Position numbers and translations under genes: made by a program. A DNA stretch of 64,000 nt from Lewinellaceae bacterium. Lineage in GTDB: Bacteria; Bacteroidota; Bacteroidia; Chitinophagales; Saprospiraceae. Each line of letters starts with the position of its first letter. Positions within the stretch are counted from its first letter, which is position 1. The stretch lies in assembly GCA_020636095.1 (NCBI GenBank), contig JACJYN010000008.1:367854-431853 (forward strand). Reading direction: 5' to 3'. Positions 1 through 9,066 of the stretch are shown in pieces. The notes under the pieces were generated by a model. That model saw only the letters and a list, made by a program, of their open reading frames with translations, ran no database searches and had not been told where the DNA came from.

Positions 1-2039
1 TGCTTGCGGCCGGCGCGGCCACTCACCTGCAACATGAGCTGGAAGGCCCGTTCGCCGGCGCGGAAGTCCGGAAACTGCAGCAACTGGTCAGCGCTGAGTA
101 CTCCCACAACGCCTACCTTTTCGAAGTCCAGCCCTTTGGTCACCATCTGGGTGCCCACGAGGATATCCAGGCGGCCTTCCTCGAAGTCGTTGATCAGCTT
201 GGCGTGAGCGTTTTTGCCGCGCACCGTTTCCAGGTCCATGCGGCCGATCTTAGCATCGGGCAGGTAGATTTTGAGTTCATCCTCGATCTTTTCGGTGCCA
301 AAGCCTTTCAGGACCAGCTGTTTGGCGCCGCAGGCGGGGCAGGCGTCGGGCAGGCGGGCGGTGTAGCCGCAGTAGTGGCACTTCAGAACGTTTTTGAACT
401 TATGATAGGTCAGGCTCACATCGCAATGGATGCACTCGGAATGCCAGTCGCAGGTGAGGCAGCGATAGGTAGGCGAATAGCCCCGGCGGTTCTGAAAGAG
501 GATAGCCTGTTCGCCTCTTTCGAGAGCGGCTTTGAGTTCGTCCAGCAGAACGGAAGTAAAGTGAGAATGCAGCTTCTGCTCCTGCATCTGCCGTTTGGCG
601 TCGACGAGCTCCACCGCCGGCAGCTGCAGGCCACCGAAGCGCTCCGGCATACCAACTAGCCCATACTTGCCCGTTTTGGCGTTGAAGTAAGATTCGAGCG
701 AAGGGGTGGCTGTGCCCAGCAGCGTTTTAGCGCCGTGCAGGTGAGCGAGGTAGACCGCCGCATCCCGGGCATTGTACCGGGGGCTGGGGTCGTATTGCTT
801 ATAGGAACTGTCGTGTTCTTCATCGACGATGATGAGCCCCAGCTTGCGAAACGGCAGGAATAAGGCCGATCGGGCGCCCAACACAACGGGTTTGTCTTTT
901 AGCACACCGTTCCACATCTCCACCCGCTCGTTGTTGCTGAAGCGGGAATGGTAGATGGAGAGCTGGTCGCCGAAGACTTTCTCCAGCCGGCTGGTAATCT
1001 GGGTGGTCAGGGCGATCTCCGGCAACAAGTAGAGCACCTGCTCCCCTCGCTGGATCGCTTCCTGGATCAATTCGATATAGACGCGGGTTTTGCCACTGCC
1101 CGTAACCCCATGCAGCAGCACTACGTTCTTATCCCGGAAATGGCCGCGCAATTCCTCCAGGGCCTGCTCCTGTTGTTCCGAAAGCGTATCGGCGTCTACG
1201 GTCTCTTCCTCGTAGCCGCCCAGGCGGCTCACTTCCCGGCCGTACAATTCAAAAATCTCCTTCTTTTCCATCGCCTTCAGTACCGAGGCATCCACATTCG
1301 CCTTGGTATATATGTCCTGCCGGCGGACGAACTCCAGTTGCCTGGAAACCTGCACATAGGCCATCAAAGCTTCTACCTGCCGGGTAGAGCGGCTGCACAA
1401 CTCGAAGGCCTCTTCCAGCCGTTTAGGCTGTGAGGCGTAAGGCTCCCGCAGGCGCACACAGGCCACCGTCTTGGGTTTATACTTGGCCTTGAGGTCTTCC
1501 TTGAGGTAGACGATCCGCTTTTCCAGCATGCGCCTGATCAGCGGGTAGACCGTTTTCTGCTGTAAAATGCCCCGTACCTCTTCAATGCTGATCTCGTTCT
1601 GAATGCTCAGGGCTTCGGCAATGAGATACTCTTTATCATCCAGGCCTTCGAAGTCTTCATCGAACAGGGGGCTGAGGGTCAGGCGGGTCTCGCTGGCTAG
1701 TTTGAGGTTGGCGGGCAGGGCAGCGTGCATGACTTCCCCCAGGGTACAGAGGTAATAATCCGCCAGCCATTGCCAAAGCTGCAATTGTATTTTGTTGATG
1801 ATAGGCTCATCATCCACCACCGACAAGATGGGCTTGGGCGTGTATGCCTCCGGCGCCCGGCGGTGCTGCTCGATCACCAGGGCCGTGTATAGCTTGGCCT
1901 TGCCAAACTGCACCTCCACCCGCTTGCCAAAGCTGGCGTCCGGGATGAGATGCTCCGGCACGGCGTAGGTATACGGCTTGGGCACTGCCAATGGCAGAAT
2001 GACCGTGACGTAGGTTTGGGTGGCGGTGATGGGGTGCAT
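1..2039 (-). CDS. priA: Primosomal protein N' (PriA replication-restart helicase), 3' end beyond window
   Basis: PriA is a superfamily 2 3'-5' helicase that reloads the replisome at stalled forks. Read from ATG at 2039 the protein begins MHPITATQTYVTVILPLAV, the usual 3'-DNA-binding domain. A Walker A motif GVTGSGKT lies near 1085-1111, a Walker B/DEAH-type DEEH motif (IIVDEEHDSSYK) near 800-830, and zinc-binding cysteine pairs (CHYCGY and CPACG) between about 310 and 480. The frame stays open to position 1, so the C-terminus is missing from the window. No frameshift is visible. The gene is transcribed away from the Uma2 gene, with a 120-bp divergent intergenic region. Assignment is firm; only the end is unknown. 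Confidence 0.96.
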   Translation of the reverse strand, partial: MHPITATQTYVTVILPLAVPKPYTYAVPEHLIPDASFGKRVEVQFGKAKLYTALVIEQHRRAPEAYTPKPILSVVDDEPIINKIQLQLWQWLADYYLCTLGEVMHAALPANLKLASETRLTLSPLFDEDFEGLDDKEYLIAEALSIQNEISIEEVRGILQQKTVYPLIRRMLEKRIVYLKEDLKAKYKPKTVACVRLREPYASQPKRLEEAFELCSRSTRQVEALMAYVQVSRQLEFVRRQDIYTKANVDASVLKAMEKKEIFELYGREVSRLGGYEEETVDADTLSEQQEQALEELRGHFRDKNVVLLHGVTGSGKTRVYIELIQEAIQRGEQVLYLLPEIALTTQITSRLEKVFGDQLSIYHSRFSNNERVEMWNGVLKDKPVVLGARSALFLPFRKLGLIIVDEEHDSSYKQYDPSPRYNARDAAVYLAHLHGAKTLLGTATPSLESYFNAKTGKYGLVGMPERFGGLQLPAVELVDAKRQMQEQKLHSHFTSVLLDELKAALERGEQAILFQNRRGYSPTYRCLTCDWHSECIHCDVSLTYHKFKNVLKCHYCGYTARLPDACPACGAKQLVLKGFGTEKIEDELKIYLPDAKIGRMDLETVRGKNAHAKLINDFEEGRLDILVGTQMVTKGLDFEKVGVVGVLSADQLLQFPDFRAGERAFQLMLQVSGRAGRK

Positions 2040-2061
2040 TTAGTGTGTATCTGTGTATTCT

Positions 2062-2124
2062 ACTTTTTGTTTCAAAACTATAACTTTTTTGTTTAAACCA
2101 AAAGAATACTTGAAACAAAAAAGT
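2062..2124. other. Inverted repeat in the priA/Uma2 divergent spacer
   Basis: ACTTTTTGTTTCAA (2062-2075) is mirrored by TTGAAACAAAAAAGT (2110-2124). It sits between two divergent starts, so it is more likely an operator-like or structural palindrome than a terminator. On the plus strand TTG at 2110 and TATCTTGC at 2132, 19 bp apart, resemble a weak Bacteroidota -33/-7 promoter for the Uma2 gene; this part is inference. Confidence 0.35.
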
Positions 2125-2159
2125 AAAAGCCTTATCTTGCAAAGATACAATCTTGGTGC

Positions 2160-2888
2160 ATGGAGGCCACAACAAAAAAAATAAGCTATCAGGAATTTCG
2201 TCAGATGGAATTTGACGACAGTGATCGCTTTCTCTACGAACTCCTGAATGGTGAACTAGTGAAAAGATTTGCCCCATCACCCCTGCACCAACGCATTTCC
2301 CGGCGGCTATCCTATAAGATTGAATCGTGGATACAAGAAAAGGATTTGGGAGAATTGTTCTATTCCCCCATTGACGTTTTTCTGGATGATTTCAATGTCC
2401 CCCAGCCTGACCTTATTTTCATCAAAAAAGAACGACTCGAAATTGTCCACCTCGAAGTGGCAATCATAGGGATGCCCGCTGGTGGTCGAGATTTTATCTC
2501 CCAGCTCGATTAAACAAGACCGTTTCGAAAGAATGGAGATTTATCAACGATTTAAGGCGCCCGAATACTGGATCGTCGACCCGGCCAATGGCAGTATCGA
2601 AGTTTATGAGCGTGTTGGGGATTTACCCTTTGGCCTGCAAATGTGCATCTTTTGAACCTCATTTCGCCATTTTTTCGCCACGTAGCGATGCTATGCGGCT
2701 CAAAAATGGCTTCCTGAGAACCAAAATCTGCTCATTTTCGACATCAAAAGTAAATCCCCAACACGCTCTATATCTTACAGAATGATAAATTTGAGATCGG
2801 CAGTTTTGCCGCTCAGGAGGGTACTTTCCAATCTCCAGCGCTCGGAGGCTGGGAACTGGAGGTGAAAAGTGTATTTGAGAAGCCCTAA
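2160..2888 (+). pseudogene. Uma2-family (DUF820) restriction-endonuclease-fold protein, frameshifted and interrupted
   Basis: The N-terminal part (2160-2465) has the Uma2 pattern: KISYQEFRQMEFDD start, then FNVPQPDLIFI. After a one-base shift near 2470 the family core continues in another frame: VVEILSPSS, then RFERMEIYQRFKAPEYWIVD, where D/E-x-K type active-site residues of the PD-(D/E)XK fold lie. At 2608-2768 a 161-bp palindromic element splits the gene; removing it with one TAT duplication restores SIEVYILQNDKFEIG, and the frame then runs to the stop at 2886-2888. Uma2 proteins are common, multicopy and of unclear function in bacteria. The first lesion could be a sequence error; the insertion is real. 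Confidence 0.85.
2608..2768. mobile_element. Miniature inverted-repeat element, family B (161 bp), inside the Uma2 gene
   Basis: Ends GAGCGTGTTGGGGATTTAC (2608-2626) and its exact complement at 2750-2768. A TAT triplet flanks both sides (2605-2607 and 2769-2771), consistent with a 3-bp target duplication. The interior is an imperfect hairpin and, in reverse orientation, resembles the core of the element at 52603-52769 (the GCATAGC...GCTACG...GAAAAAAT...GAGGTTC series), which places it in the GAGCATGTTTGGAGG family. It has no coding capacity, so it must be mobilised in trans. Confidence 0.85.
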
Positions 2889-3002
2889 GGGGCGCAAGCG
2901 GGACTGTTCGCAATTCGCAATTCGCCGTTCGCCGTTCGCAAATCACTGAAAATCAAGAGGCTTTTTTTAAAAGAAACAGAAAATTGAACTATCCTACGTA
3001 AG

Positions 3003-3110
3003 CTGCCCCATGAGACTGTTCAATGTTCTGTGCCCGAAGTTCAATGTAACCTTGGTTTCCGGCGCAACTTCGAACCTTAAACACAGAACTTTGAACAGTC
3101 CCTGCCCCAT
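3003..3110. mobile_element. 90-bp palindromic element flanked by 9-bp direct repeats
   Basis: The arms GACTGTTCAATGTTCTGTG (3014-3032) and CACAGAACTTTGAACAGTC (3082-3100) can pair. The unit 3012-3101 is bounded on both sides by CTGCCCCAT (3003-3011 and 3102-3110), a perfect 9-bp duplication. The rest of the 2889-3182 spacer holds short repeats of the TTCGCAATTCGCCG type at 2910-2942 and no gene that I can support. Confidence 0.75.
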
Positions 3111-3182
3111 TTGGACAACCATTATAACATTATAGCCCTTTAACACTCTGCCTCCTGCCCCTATTCCAAACACCGCTCCACC

Positions 3183-3989
3183 TCAATCCCCCTCCAGCAA
3201 TACATTCATCCGCCACTGGCCTTCGGCCGTCTTTTTAAACCCCACTCTGTATTCCACCGGATTTCCAATAAACTTTCCAAACACATACCCCTGCGTGCCG
3301 CTGAGCAGTTCTACCCGCACCCAGGGATACGTTTCCCCGCCGATCTCCTCTTCGCGCTCCTCGTCCAGGATGGTGACAATGTCGTAGGAAATGGTTTTGA
3401 GTATTTTACTGTTCAGGCTGGGCTTTTCCCGCAGGCGCACCCCCGCTCCGGCGATGGCGCCGTAATCGGAAGGGTCGTACAAGCCCGGCCAGGTGGAGAA
3501 AATATAGGGAGCCGTGTAGATGGTGCGGTTATCGGAAAAGGTACCGCCCTGAAACAGGAGGCGCCCGAGCAGCGCCCATATCTGGAGGGTGTCCGGCTGT
3601 TTAGAAGCCAGCCCCCAACGACTGACAAAATCGTCGAAGCTGTTCTCTTCGCCGAACGTTACTTTGATGTCCTTGGCGGTGACATCCAGCAGGGCGAAAA
3701 CATTTTTTTCGGCTACTGTTTTTTTTAGCTGTTCCCGGAACACATAAAAGGCGGTATCCAGCGGCGCTTCATCTACCGGATACAGCTTTCCCTCCTCTTT
3801 CACCTGATAGGTGGGGATGGAGTCAGCCTGAGCTTCCCTGAATGCAAGGTAGCTTTTGCGCAGGGAATCCCGGTTAAGCACCGTTTTGGAAGCATTGGAA
3901 TCGGAAGGGGCATCGCCGGCCTGCTGGCTATCATTGCCGCAGGACGCCAGCAGGACGCCCAGGCTTAGGGTAACAATTAACGCTCTCAT
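3183..3989 (-). CDS. SH3-domain lipoprotein
   Basis: 268 aa. The start MRALIVTLSLGVLLASCGND is a lipoprotein signal peptide with a lipobox ending LLASC, so the protein is probably anchored in the cell envelope. Residues about 175-245 form a bacterial SH3 (SH3b) domain: GAGVRLREKPSLNSKILKT is the typical 'variant residues then R-x-x-P/S' opening, followed by PWVRVELLSGTQGYVFGKFI. The middle has no family I can name. It may be co-transcribed with the transglutaminase protein upstream (87-bp gap). SH3b domains often bind peptidoglycan or peptides; the exact role is unknown. Confidence 0.85.
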   Translation of the reverse strand: MRALIVTLSLGVLLASCGNDSQQAGDAPSDSNASKTVLNRDSLRKSYLAFREAQADSIPTYQVKEEGKLYPVDEAPLDTAFYVFREQLKKTVAEKNVFALLDVTAKDIKVTFGEENSFDDFVSRWGLASKQPDTLQIWALLGRLLFQGGTFSDNRTIYTAPYIFSTWPGLYDPSDYGAIAGAGVRLREKPSLNSKILKTISYDIVTILDEEREEEIGGETYPWVRVELLSGTQGYVFGKFIGNPVEYRVGFKKTAEGQWRMNVLLEGD

Positions 3990-4076
3990 CGCAAAGGGGT
4001 GTTTTCGTTTTGTATTACTCCACTAATTTACGATAATCTGCCGGACGAGCCACTTTCAAGTAGCGCGTAATTTTTT

Positions 4077-5297
4077 TTACAAATTATTCCAGCTATCCAG
4101 GTAGATTCTCCACTGCCCATCCGCCAACTTTTTCCAGACGACGACGTATTTACCATCCCAATAGGAAAGGCTGCCATCTCCCCGCCGGGTGGCGCCCTCG
4201 TAATAACCCCAGTCGTACGCCGTATCCCCTTGCAAAACGATCTCCTCCGGTTTGATGCGATGGTGCACGGTGCGGCTCTCCCGGCCGGCCGGCGGGGTCC
4301 AGTAGTTGCGGATGGTAGCTTCACCCCGCAGGATATCACCTCGTTGCGGAAAAAGCTTGGCGTCAGTCGTATAGGCATCGACAACCGCATCAAAATCGCC
4401 CTCCACCAGGCTTCGGGAAAAGGCGTCAATGTTCTGATGGATAATACCCAGATCGGTGGACAGGAATTCCGCTTTGAGTTCCTGATAGGCCTCTGCCAGC
4501 GCGGCAATAGCGTTGCCGTGCTCATGCAGGTTGGCCTCGCCCTGGAAGGCGGCCAGGGCGAGAGGGGCGAGTTGCTCTACCCGGCTTTTCCAGCGCTCCC
4601 AGGAGGCCAGTTGCGACAACTGGCCATAGTACAGATGGTTAAACCCCTCAATAGCATAATCTGCTGTCCGATTAATCCACCCTCCCTCTTTTTCCACAAA
4701 AATGGCAAAAGGGGCGATCATATCCTCCGAGCTGGGGTCCAGCGAATACCGCCTGGTAAAGCCGTAGCGGGCGGCCAGCCAGGGGCGCATGCCTACCACC
4801 CCCAGCGAAGGGTCGGCGGGTATCCATAAGCCCGTAGCCTGATCGAACACCTCCAGCCAGACATGGTCGTTATGCTGCCGGCCAAAGACGGAAGCTTTAT
4901 TACCGATTTCGGCCACCCGCCGCTCCGCATCGGCCTGTCGTTGATCAGAAGAAAGGTGCAGGTTGACCTCCCGAACGCGGCGCATCTTTACTCCGAGGGT
5001 TTCCAGAGAGGCTTTGGTGATCATGGCCAGTTCGTTGCAGTTGCCACCGCGCCGTGCCAGGATGTCTTCCACCGTTCGTTTTTGGTAATCAGTATACGTC
5101 CAGTCGAAATGGCGGGCGTACCAATCCACCACCGCTTTGGCCTTTTCCAAGTCCGTCTCCGCTTTGGCGGTGATGTATTTGGAAAAGGCGGGCAGGTCTT
5201 CCAGCGCAAGGTGGTACAGGCTGTCGGTAGATAATTCCTGGCCGAAGGCCGGCAGGGCGAAGAATAAAAGAGGAAAAAAGAGTTGTTTTTTAATCAT
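4077..5297 (-). CDS. Secreted transglutaminase-like protein with C-terminal NTF2/SnoaL-like domain
   Basis: 406 aa with a signal peptide (MIKKQLFFPLLFFALPAFGQ). Residues about 60-185 carry the transglutaminase-core triad: Cys in RGGNCNELAMI, His in NDHVWLEVFD, Asp in WIPADPSLG, matching the archaeal/bacterial transglutaminase superfamily, whose members act as proteases or cross-linking enzymes. The last ~125 residues (from IDAFSRSLVEGDFDAVVDAY to WRIYLDSWNNL) match the DUF4440/SnoaL NTF2 fold. The fusion is unusual but the frame is continuous. It lies just upstream of the SH3 lipoprotein on the same strand. Substrate unknown. Confidence 0.85.
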   Translation of the reverse strand: MIKKQLFFPLLFFALPAFGQELSTDSLYHLALEDLPAFSKYITAKAETDLEKAKAVVDWYARHFDWTYTDYQKRTVEDILARRGGNCNELAMITKASLETLGVKMRRVREVNLHLSSDQRQADAERRVAEIGNKASVFGRQHNDHVWLEVFDQATGLWIPADPSLGVVGMRPWLAARYGFTRRYSLDPSSEDMIAPFAIFVEKEGGWINRTADYAIEGFNHLYYGQLSQLASWERWKSRVEQLAPLALAAFQGEANLHEHGNAIAALAEAYQELKAEFLSTDLGIIHQNIDAFSRSLVEGDFDAVVDAYTTDAKLFPQRGDILRGEATIRNYWTPPAGRESRTVHHRIKPEEIVLQGDTAYDWGYYEGATRRGDGSLSYWDGKYVVVWKKLADGQWRIYLDSWNNL

Positions 5298-5453
5298 TTT
5301 ACAGTCGGGTTGAATGAATGTGTATATGTGTATGCGGGCATTTTTATCCGGCTGAGGTATGAAGACGGACGTGTATAAGTATTAAGTGTCTCGTACCAAG
5401 CCAGCAGGTTCAGGAAGGGTGGCCTATTTATGCCTGGCTCTAATATGTATCAT

Positions 5454-6083
5454 TCATTTGATATCCAATACAATCCCATTGATCGACTCAAAACAACCAA
5501 TCGGCACCCAGTTTATCTGCTCAATATAAATTCTATTTGGTTCTTTCAATCCCGATATTTCATCTCTTATTCTTTTGGGGATCCGGCCTCCACTTATTTC
5601 ATATTGACGAAACGCCCCGCTTTTTTCAGTAATGATAAGATGAAAACCATAAATTTTGGGCTCTTCAATCCATGGACAGGCATATTTGACTCTAATGCCC
5701 TCGGCTTTTCCCAAGTTCTTTTTGTTTATTGAACCTTCCAGGAATAATCCATCGCCAATATGTAAATAGGCGGTTGCCCGATTCTTATTTTTAATAAGAA
5801 GGGTGTCGAAAAGCACTGCCCCACTATTATTTTTGATTACCAATCCCGATGTGTCTTGAATGAGGCCGGTTATTTCAAATTTACAATCTACAAAGGAGCG
5901 TTCTTTTTCAAGCCCTTCAATTTTGGCTGTCAGGCCAGTGCAATCATCCATTCCCGTATATCGGATCGTATTCACGACAGATGAATAAACTACGTTCCCT
6001 TCCCTTCCATCGATGGTGATCTGCCCAAGTCCATGAGAAGAAAAAGCTACCAGTAAAACAAGAATCTTTATTACCTCTGTCAT
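5454..6083 (-). CDS. Secreted protein resembling the GldM C-terminal domain
   Basis: 209 aa with a signal peptide (MTEVIKILVLLVAFSSHGLG). The body has the rhythm of the GldM-C beta-sandwich: NVVYSSVVNTIRY near the start, a mid 'FKVK-like' stretch, then IYGFHLIITEKSGAFRQYE, RIRDEISGLKEPNRIYIEQI and a final IVLDIK. GldM is the gliding motility / type IX secretion inner-membrane motor protein; here only an isolated C-terminal-like domain is seen. No gld genes are nearby, so this is a paralogue of unknown task. The region is richer in A+T than its neighbours, which hints at transfer. Family call is from pattern only. Confidence 0.5.
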   Translation of the reverse strand: MTEVIKILVLLVAFSSHGLGQITIDGREGNVVYSSVVNTIRYTGMDDCTGLTAKIEGLEKERSFVDCKFEITGLIQDTSGLVIKNNSGAVLFDTLLIKNKNRATAYLHIGDGLFLEGSINKKNLGKAEGIRVKYACPWIEEPKIYGFHLIITEKSGAFRQYEISGGRIPKRIRDEISGLKEPNRIYIEQINWVPIGCFESINGIVLDIK

Positions 6084-6138
6084 AGCTCCTGATCTAGAAT
6101 TATTGGACGTCAGAAAAATTGGCCATACAGGCGCAGTC

Positions 6139-8181
6139 CTAATCCTTCACTTTCCCCAAAGCCTTTTCCACTAGCCCCTCATCTGCGACAAACGGCAGGG
6201 TGATCTTCAACCCCGGCGTTTGCTCCATAGCGCGCCGGGCGCTGTGCATGGCCCCCTCGTTGCGGGCCCAGGAGCGGCGGGCGATGCCGTTGTTGACGTC
6301 CCAGAAGAGCATGCTTTCCAGGCGGCGTTCCGCCTCCGGCGTACCGTCGAGCACCAGGCCGAAGCCGCCGTTGATGACTTCGCCCCAGCCGACGCCGCCG
6401 CCGTTGTGCAGGGATACCCAGGTGGCGCCGCGGAAGCTGTCGCCGATCACGTTGTGCACGGCCATATCGGCGGTGAATTGGGAGCCGTCGTAAATGTTGG
6501 CGGTTTCGCGGTAAGGCGAATCCGTGCCGGACACATCGTGGTGGTCACGCCCAAGGACGACCGGGGCGGAAAGAGTCCGCCGGGCGATGGCATCGTTGAA
6601 GGCGCGGGCAATGCGGATGCGGCCCTCCGCGTCGGCGTAGAGGATGCGGGACTTGGAGCCGACAATGGGAATGTTCTCATCCGCGGCTTCGATCCACCGG
6701 AGGTTGTCTTTCAGCTGAGCCTGAATCTCTTCCGGCGCCTCCGCCAGCATATCTTTCAAAACCTGTGCGGCGATGGCGTCCGTCTGATCCAGGTCATCCT
6801 TGGTTCCGGAGGTGCACACCCAGCGGAATGGCCCAAAGCCATAGTCGAAACACAGCGGGCCCATAATGTCTTGTACGTAAGAGGCGTATTTGAACAAGCC
6901 TTCCTCCTTGCTTTTCCAGATGTCGGCGCCCGACTTGCCAGCCTCCACCAGGAAGGCGTTGCCGTAATCCCAGAAGTACATGCCCCGTTCAGACATGGTA
7001 TTGACCGCCTTGACGTGGCGGCGCAGGGTATCGCGCACTTCCGCCATGAAGTGGCCCGAATCTTTGGCCAGCAGGCGTTTGGCTTCCTCGAAAGTATAGC
7101 CCACCGGGCAGTAACCCAGGCCTTCGATGTTGTGGAGGGAGGTCTGGTCCGAACCCAGTTCTATTTCCACATCTTCTTTGACGAATTTCTCCCACAGGTC
7201 CACCACGTTACCCTGATAGACCAGGGTAATGGCCTCCTCATTCCGGCGGCAGGCTTCCATCCGGGCGATCAATTCACCCAAATCCGTATAGATGTTCTCC
7301 TTCAGAATATAGCCGTCTATGAGGCGCTGCTGCACAGCATCGGGGTCCACCTCGGCGATGACGCCCACCGCGCCGGCGATGACGGCGGCCACCGACTGCG
7401 CGCCGGACATGCCGCCCAGCCCGGAGGTAACGAACACCTTGCCGTGCAGGCTGTCCTTTCCCAGTTTTTTCAGCCGCCCGGCGTTGAGCAGGGTGATGGT
7501 GGTGCCGTGTACGATGCCCTGAGGCCCGATGTACATGAAGGAGCCCGCGGTCATCTGGCCGTAGGAGGTGACGCCCAGGGCGTTGAATTTGTTGTAATCC
7601 TCCTTGCTGGAATAGTTGGGCACCATCATGCCGTTGGTGACGACCACCCGGGGGGCGTCTTTATGCGAGGGGAAGAGTCCGAGTGGATGTCCGGAATAGA
7701 GCACCAGAGTCTGCTCGTCCGTCATTTCGGCCAGGTATTTCATCACCAGGAGGTACTGCGCCCAGTTTTGGAAGACGGCGCCGTTGCCGCCGTAGGTGAT
7801 CAACTCGTGGGGGTGCTTGGCCACCTTGGGGTCGAGGTTGTTCTGGATCATCAGCATGATAGCCGCCGCCTGCCGGGAGCGGTGCGGGTATTCTTCGATG
7901 GGCCGGGCGTACATCTCATAATCCGGCCGAAAGCGGTGCATGTAGATGCGGCCGTACGCTTCCAGTTCGCGGGCGAACTCGGTGGCCAGCACCTCATGGT
8001 GTTGCGGATGGAAATAACGCAGAGCATTTCTGAGGGCCAGGGCTTTTTCCTTTTCTGAAAGCACCCCTTCGATCACCCGCTTGGGGGCGTGGCTGACGTT
8101 GGGGTCGTAGGGCCTGAGGGCCGGTAAGGTTGCAGGGATGCCTTCGAGGATAGCATCCTGGAATGTGAGGGTGACGTTCAT
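6139..8181 (-). CDS. hutU: Urocanate hydratase (urocanase)
   Basis: 680 aa. Converts urocanate to 4-imidazolone-5-propanoate in histidine degradation, using tightly bound NAD+. Key stretches: SYGQMTAGSFMYIGPQGIVH, the nucleotide-binding FVTSGLGGMSGAQSVAAVI, LGSDQTSLHN, GPFRWVCTSGTKDDL and the C-terminal ATWVSLHNGGGVGWGEVING. It is about 120 residues longer than the classical ~555-aa enzyme, as in the long urocanase class of Bacteroidota. No other hut gene adjoins it, so it is either a single-gene unit or part of a dispersed pathway. Unbroken frame; a long open frame on the opposite strand is only its shadow. Confidence 0.97.
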   Translation of the reverse strand: MNVTLTFQDAILEGIPATLPALRPYDPNVSHAPKRVIEGVLSEKEKALALRNALRYFHPQHHEVLATEFARELEAYGRIYMHRFRPDYEMYARPIEEYPHRSRQAAAIMLMIQNNLDPKVAKHPHELITYGGNGAVFQNWAQYLLVMKYLAEMTDEQTLVLYSGHPLGLFPSHKDAPRVVVTNGMMVPNYSSKEDYNKFNALGVTSYGQMTAGSFMYIGPQGIVHGTTITLLNAGRLKKLGKDSLHGKVFVTSGLGGMSGAQSVAAVIAGAVGVIAEVDPDAVQQRLIDGYILKENIYTDLGELIARMEACRRNEEAITLVYQGNVVDLWEKFVKEDVEIELGSDQTSLHNIEGLGYCPVGYTFEEAKRLLAKDSGHFMAEVRDTLRRHVKAVNTMSERGMYFWDYGNAFLVEAGKSGADIWKSKEEGLFKYASYVQDIMGPLCFDYGFGPFRWVCTSGTKDDLDQTDAIAAQVLKDMLAEAPEEIQAQLKDNLRWIEAADENIPIVGSKSRILYADAEGRIRIARAFNDAIARRTLSAPVVLGRDHHDVSGTDSPYRETANIYDGSQFTADMAVHNVIGDSFRGATWVSLHNGGGVGWGEVINGGFGLVLDGTPEAERRLESMLFWDVNNGIARRSWARNEGAMHSARRAMEQTPGLKITLPFVADEGLVEKALGKVKD

Positions 8182-8265
8182 GTTTGGTTAGGATTGTTTT
8201 CGGGGGTAAGGTACGGAATTTGGGGAGGAGTTTGAGGTTCAGCGATTGGTTTTTGAGGTTCAACA

Positions 8266-8859
8266 CTAATCTTCGCCTGGTATCCAGAAATGCAATAATG
8301 ACTCCCGGCCTATATGGTAACAGTATTTTTCCGCCAGGGTATTCAAATCCGGCCCTTCGTCGATAGGAACTGCATCATATTCCACATTTGCCTTTCGAAT
8401 AACCTGGAAGGAGCGCTTCTTTTTGTCTAGCAATTCAAAGGTCATGATCCAATCGTATTTCTTCCACAGATTTACGTTTTCACCCCACAACTCTTTCGTT
8501 TCCTCTGCTGTGGGGTATAGCCCGTCAAAATAGTGGCTGAATTGGGAGATGCTGATCGCTATACCGCCTTTTTCCGCCGTGATAATAAAATCTTTAACGG
8601 GGGATTGCGCTTTCATAGCCTTCTGAACGATGGCCACTTCTTCCTGAGTGACATACACAGGCACCTTCTTACGAATAACAACTCTGCCATCGTAAGGATA
8701 TTCGGTGACTTCAAATCCTCCCGGGACCTTCGTGATCAAATCTTCTGAGTCCGGATTCTTCGTGATGTAATACCGGATTCCTCCTTTTTTGGTGCGGATC
8801 GCTTTGAAATAATGGACTTTGCCCTGCCGGTTGGTATAATTATATGGTTCCTTGCTCAT
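8266..8859 (-). CDS. Hypothetical protein, 197 aa
   Basis: I do not recognise a family. The protein is soluble, has no signal peptide or membrane segment, and is charged (starts MSKEPYNYTNRQGKVHYFKA). It contains an SLLHFWIP segment at the C-terminus and several aromatic residues. It lies 84 bp upstream of hutU on the same strand, and just downstream of the damaged restriction locus, so it could belong to either region. Codon use and frame look normal, and a continuous 197-codon frame supports a real gene. Confidence 0.7.
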   Translation of the reverse strand: MSKEPYNYTNRQGKVHYFKAIRTKKGGIRYYITKNPDSEDLITKVPGGFEVTEYPYDGRVVIRKKVPVYVTQEEVAIVQKAMKAQSPVKDFIITAEKGGIAISISQFSHYFDGLYPTAEETKELWGENVNLWKKYDWIMTFELLDKKKRSFQVIRKANVEYDAVPIDEGPDLNTLAEKYCYHIGRESLLHFWIPGED

Positions 8860-8884
8860 GGTTGTGCTTTATTTTTAATTCGCT

Positions 8885-9066
8885 CTAAGCCAGCACCCTC
8901 TCCAACCTTTCCTTCCACTTGCCCCATTCCGGCATTTCCCTGGTTTGCAACTCGAAGAAAGCAACGCTGTGGTTGTGGTGAACCAGGTGGCAAAGTTCAT
9001 GAACGATCACATACTCAATGCAGCCTTTGGGCGCCTTCATTAGCTCGATATTGAGGATGATCTTTC
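8885..9066 (-). pseudogene. 3' fragment of a SprT/YgjP-like (DUF45, M48-type) metallopeptidase
   Basis: The fragment reads NIELMKAPKGCIEYVIVHEL then CHLVHHNHS and ends ERVLA. HELCH...H is the zinc-binding motif of the DUF45/YgjP family. Intact members are about 230 aa; only the last ~58 residues remain. The fragment is joined near 9062 to the start of a type I restriction subunit in another frame, so a deletion has removed the rest of hsdR and the front of this gene. DUF45 proteins are often found beside type I restriction genes, which agrees with the arrangement. Confidence 0.8.

Noticed and set aside
204..659. Plus-strand open frames at 204-659 and 948-1433
   Set aside because: Both are opposite priA, whose zinc-binding, Walker and N-terminal motifs are clear on the minus strand.
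6220..8058. 612-codon open frame on the plus strand
   Set aside because: It lies exactly opposite hutU, is low-complexity (His, Gly, Val rich) and is the mirror of a G+C-rich coding frame; hutU motifs are decisive.
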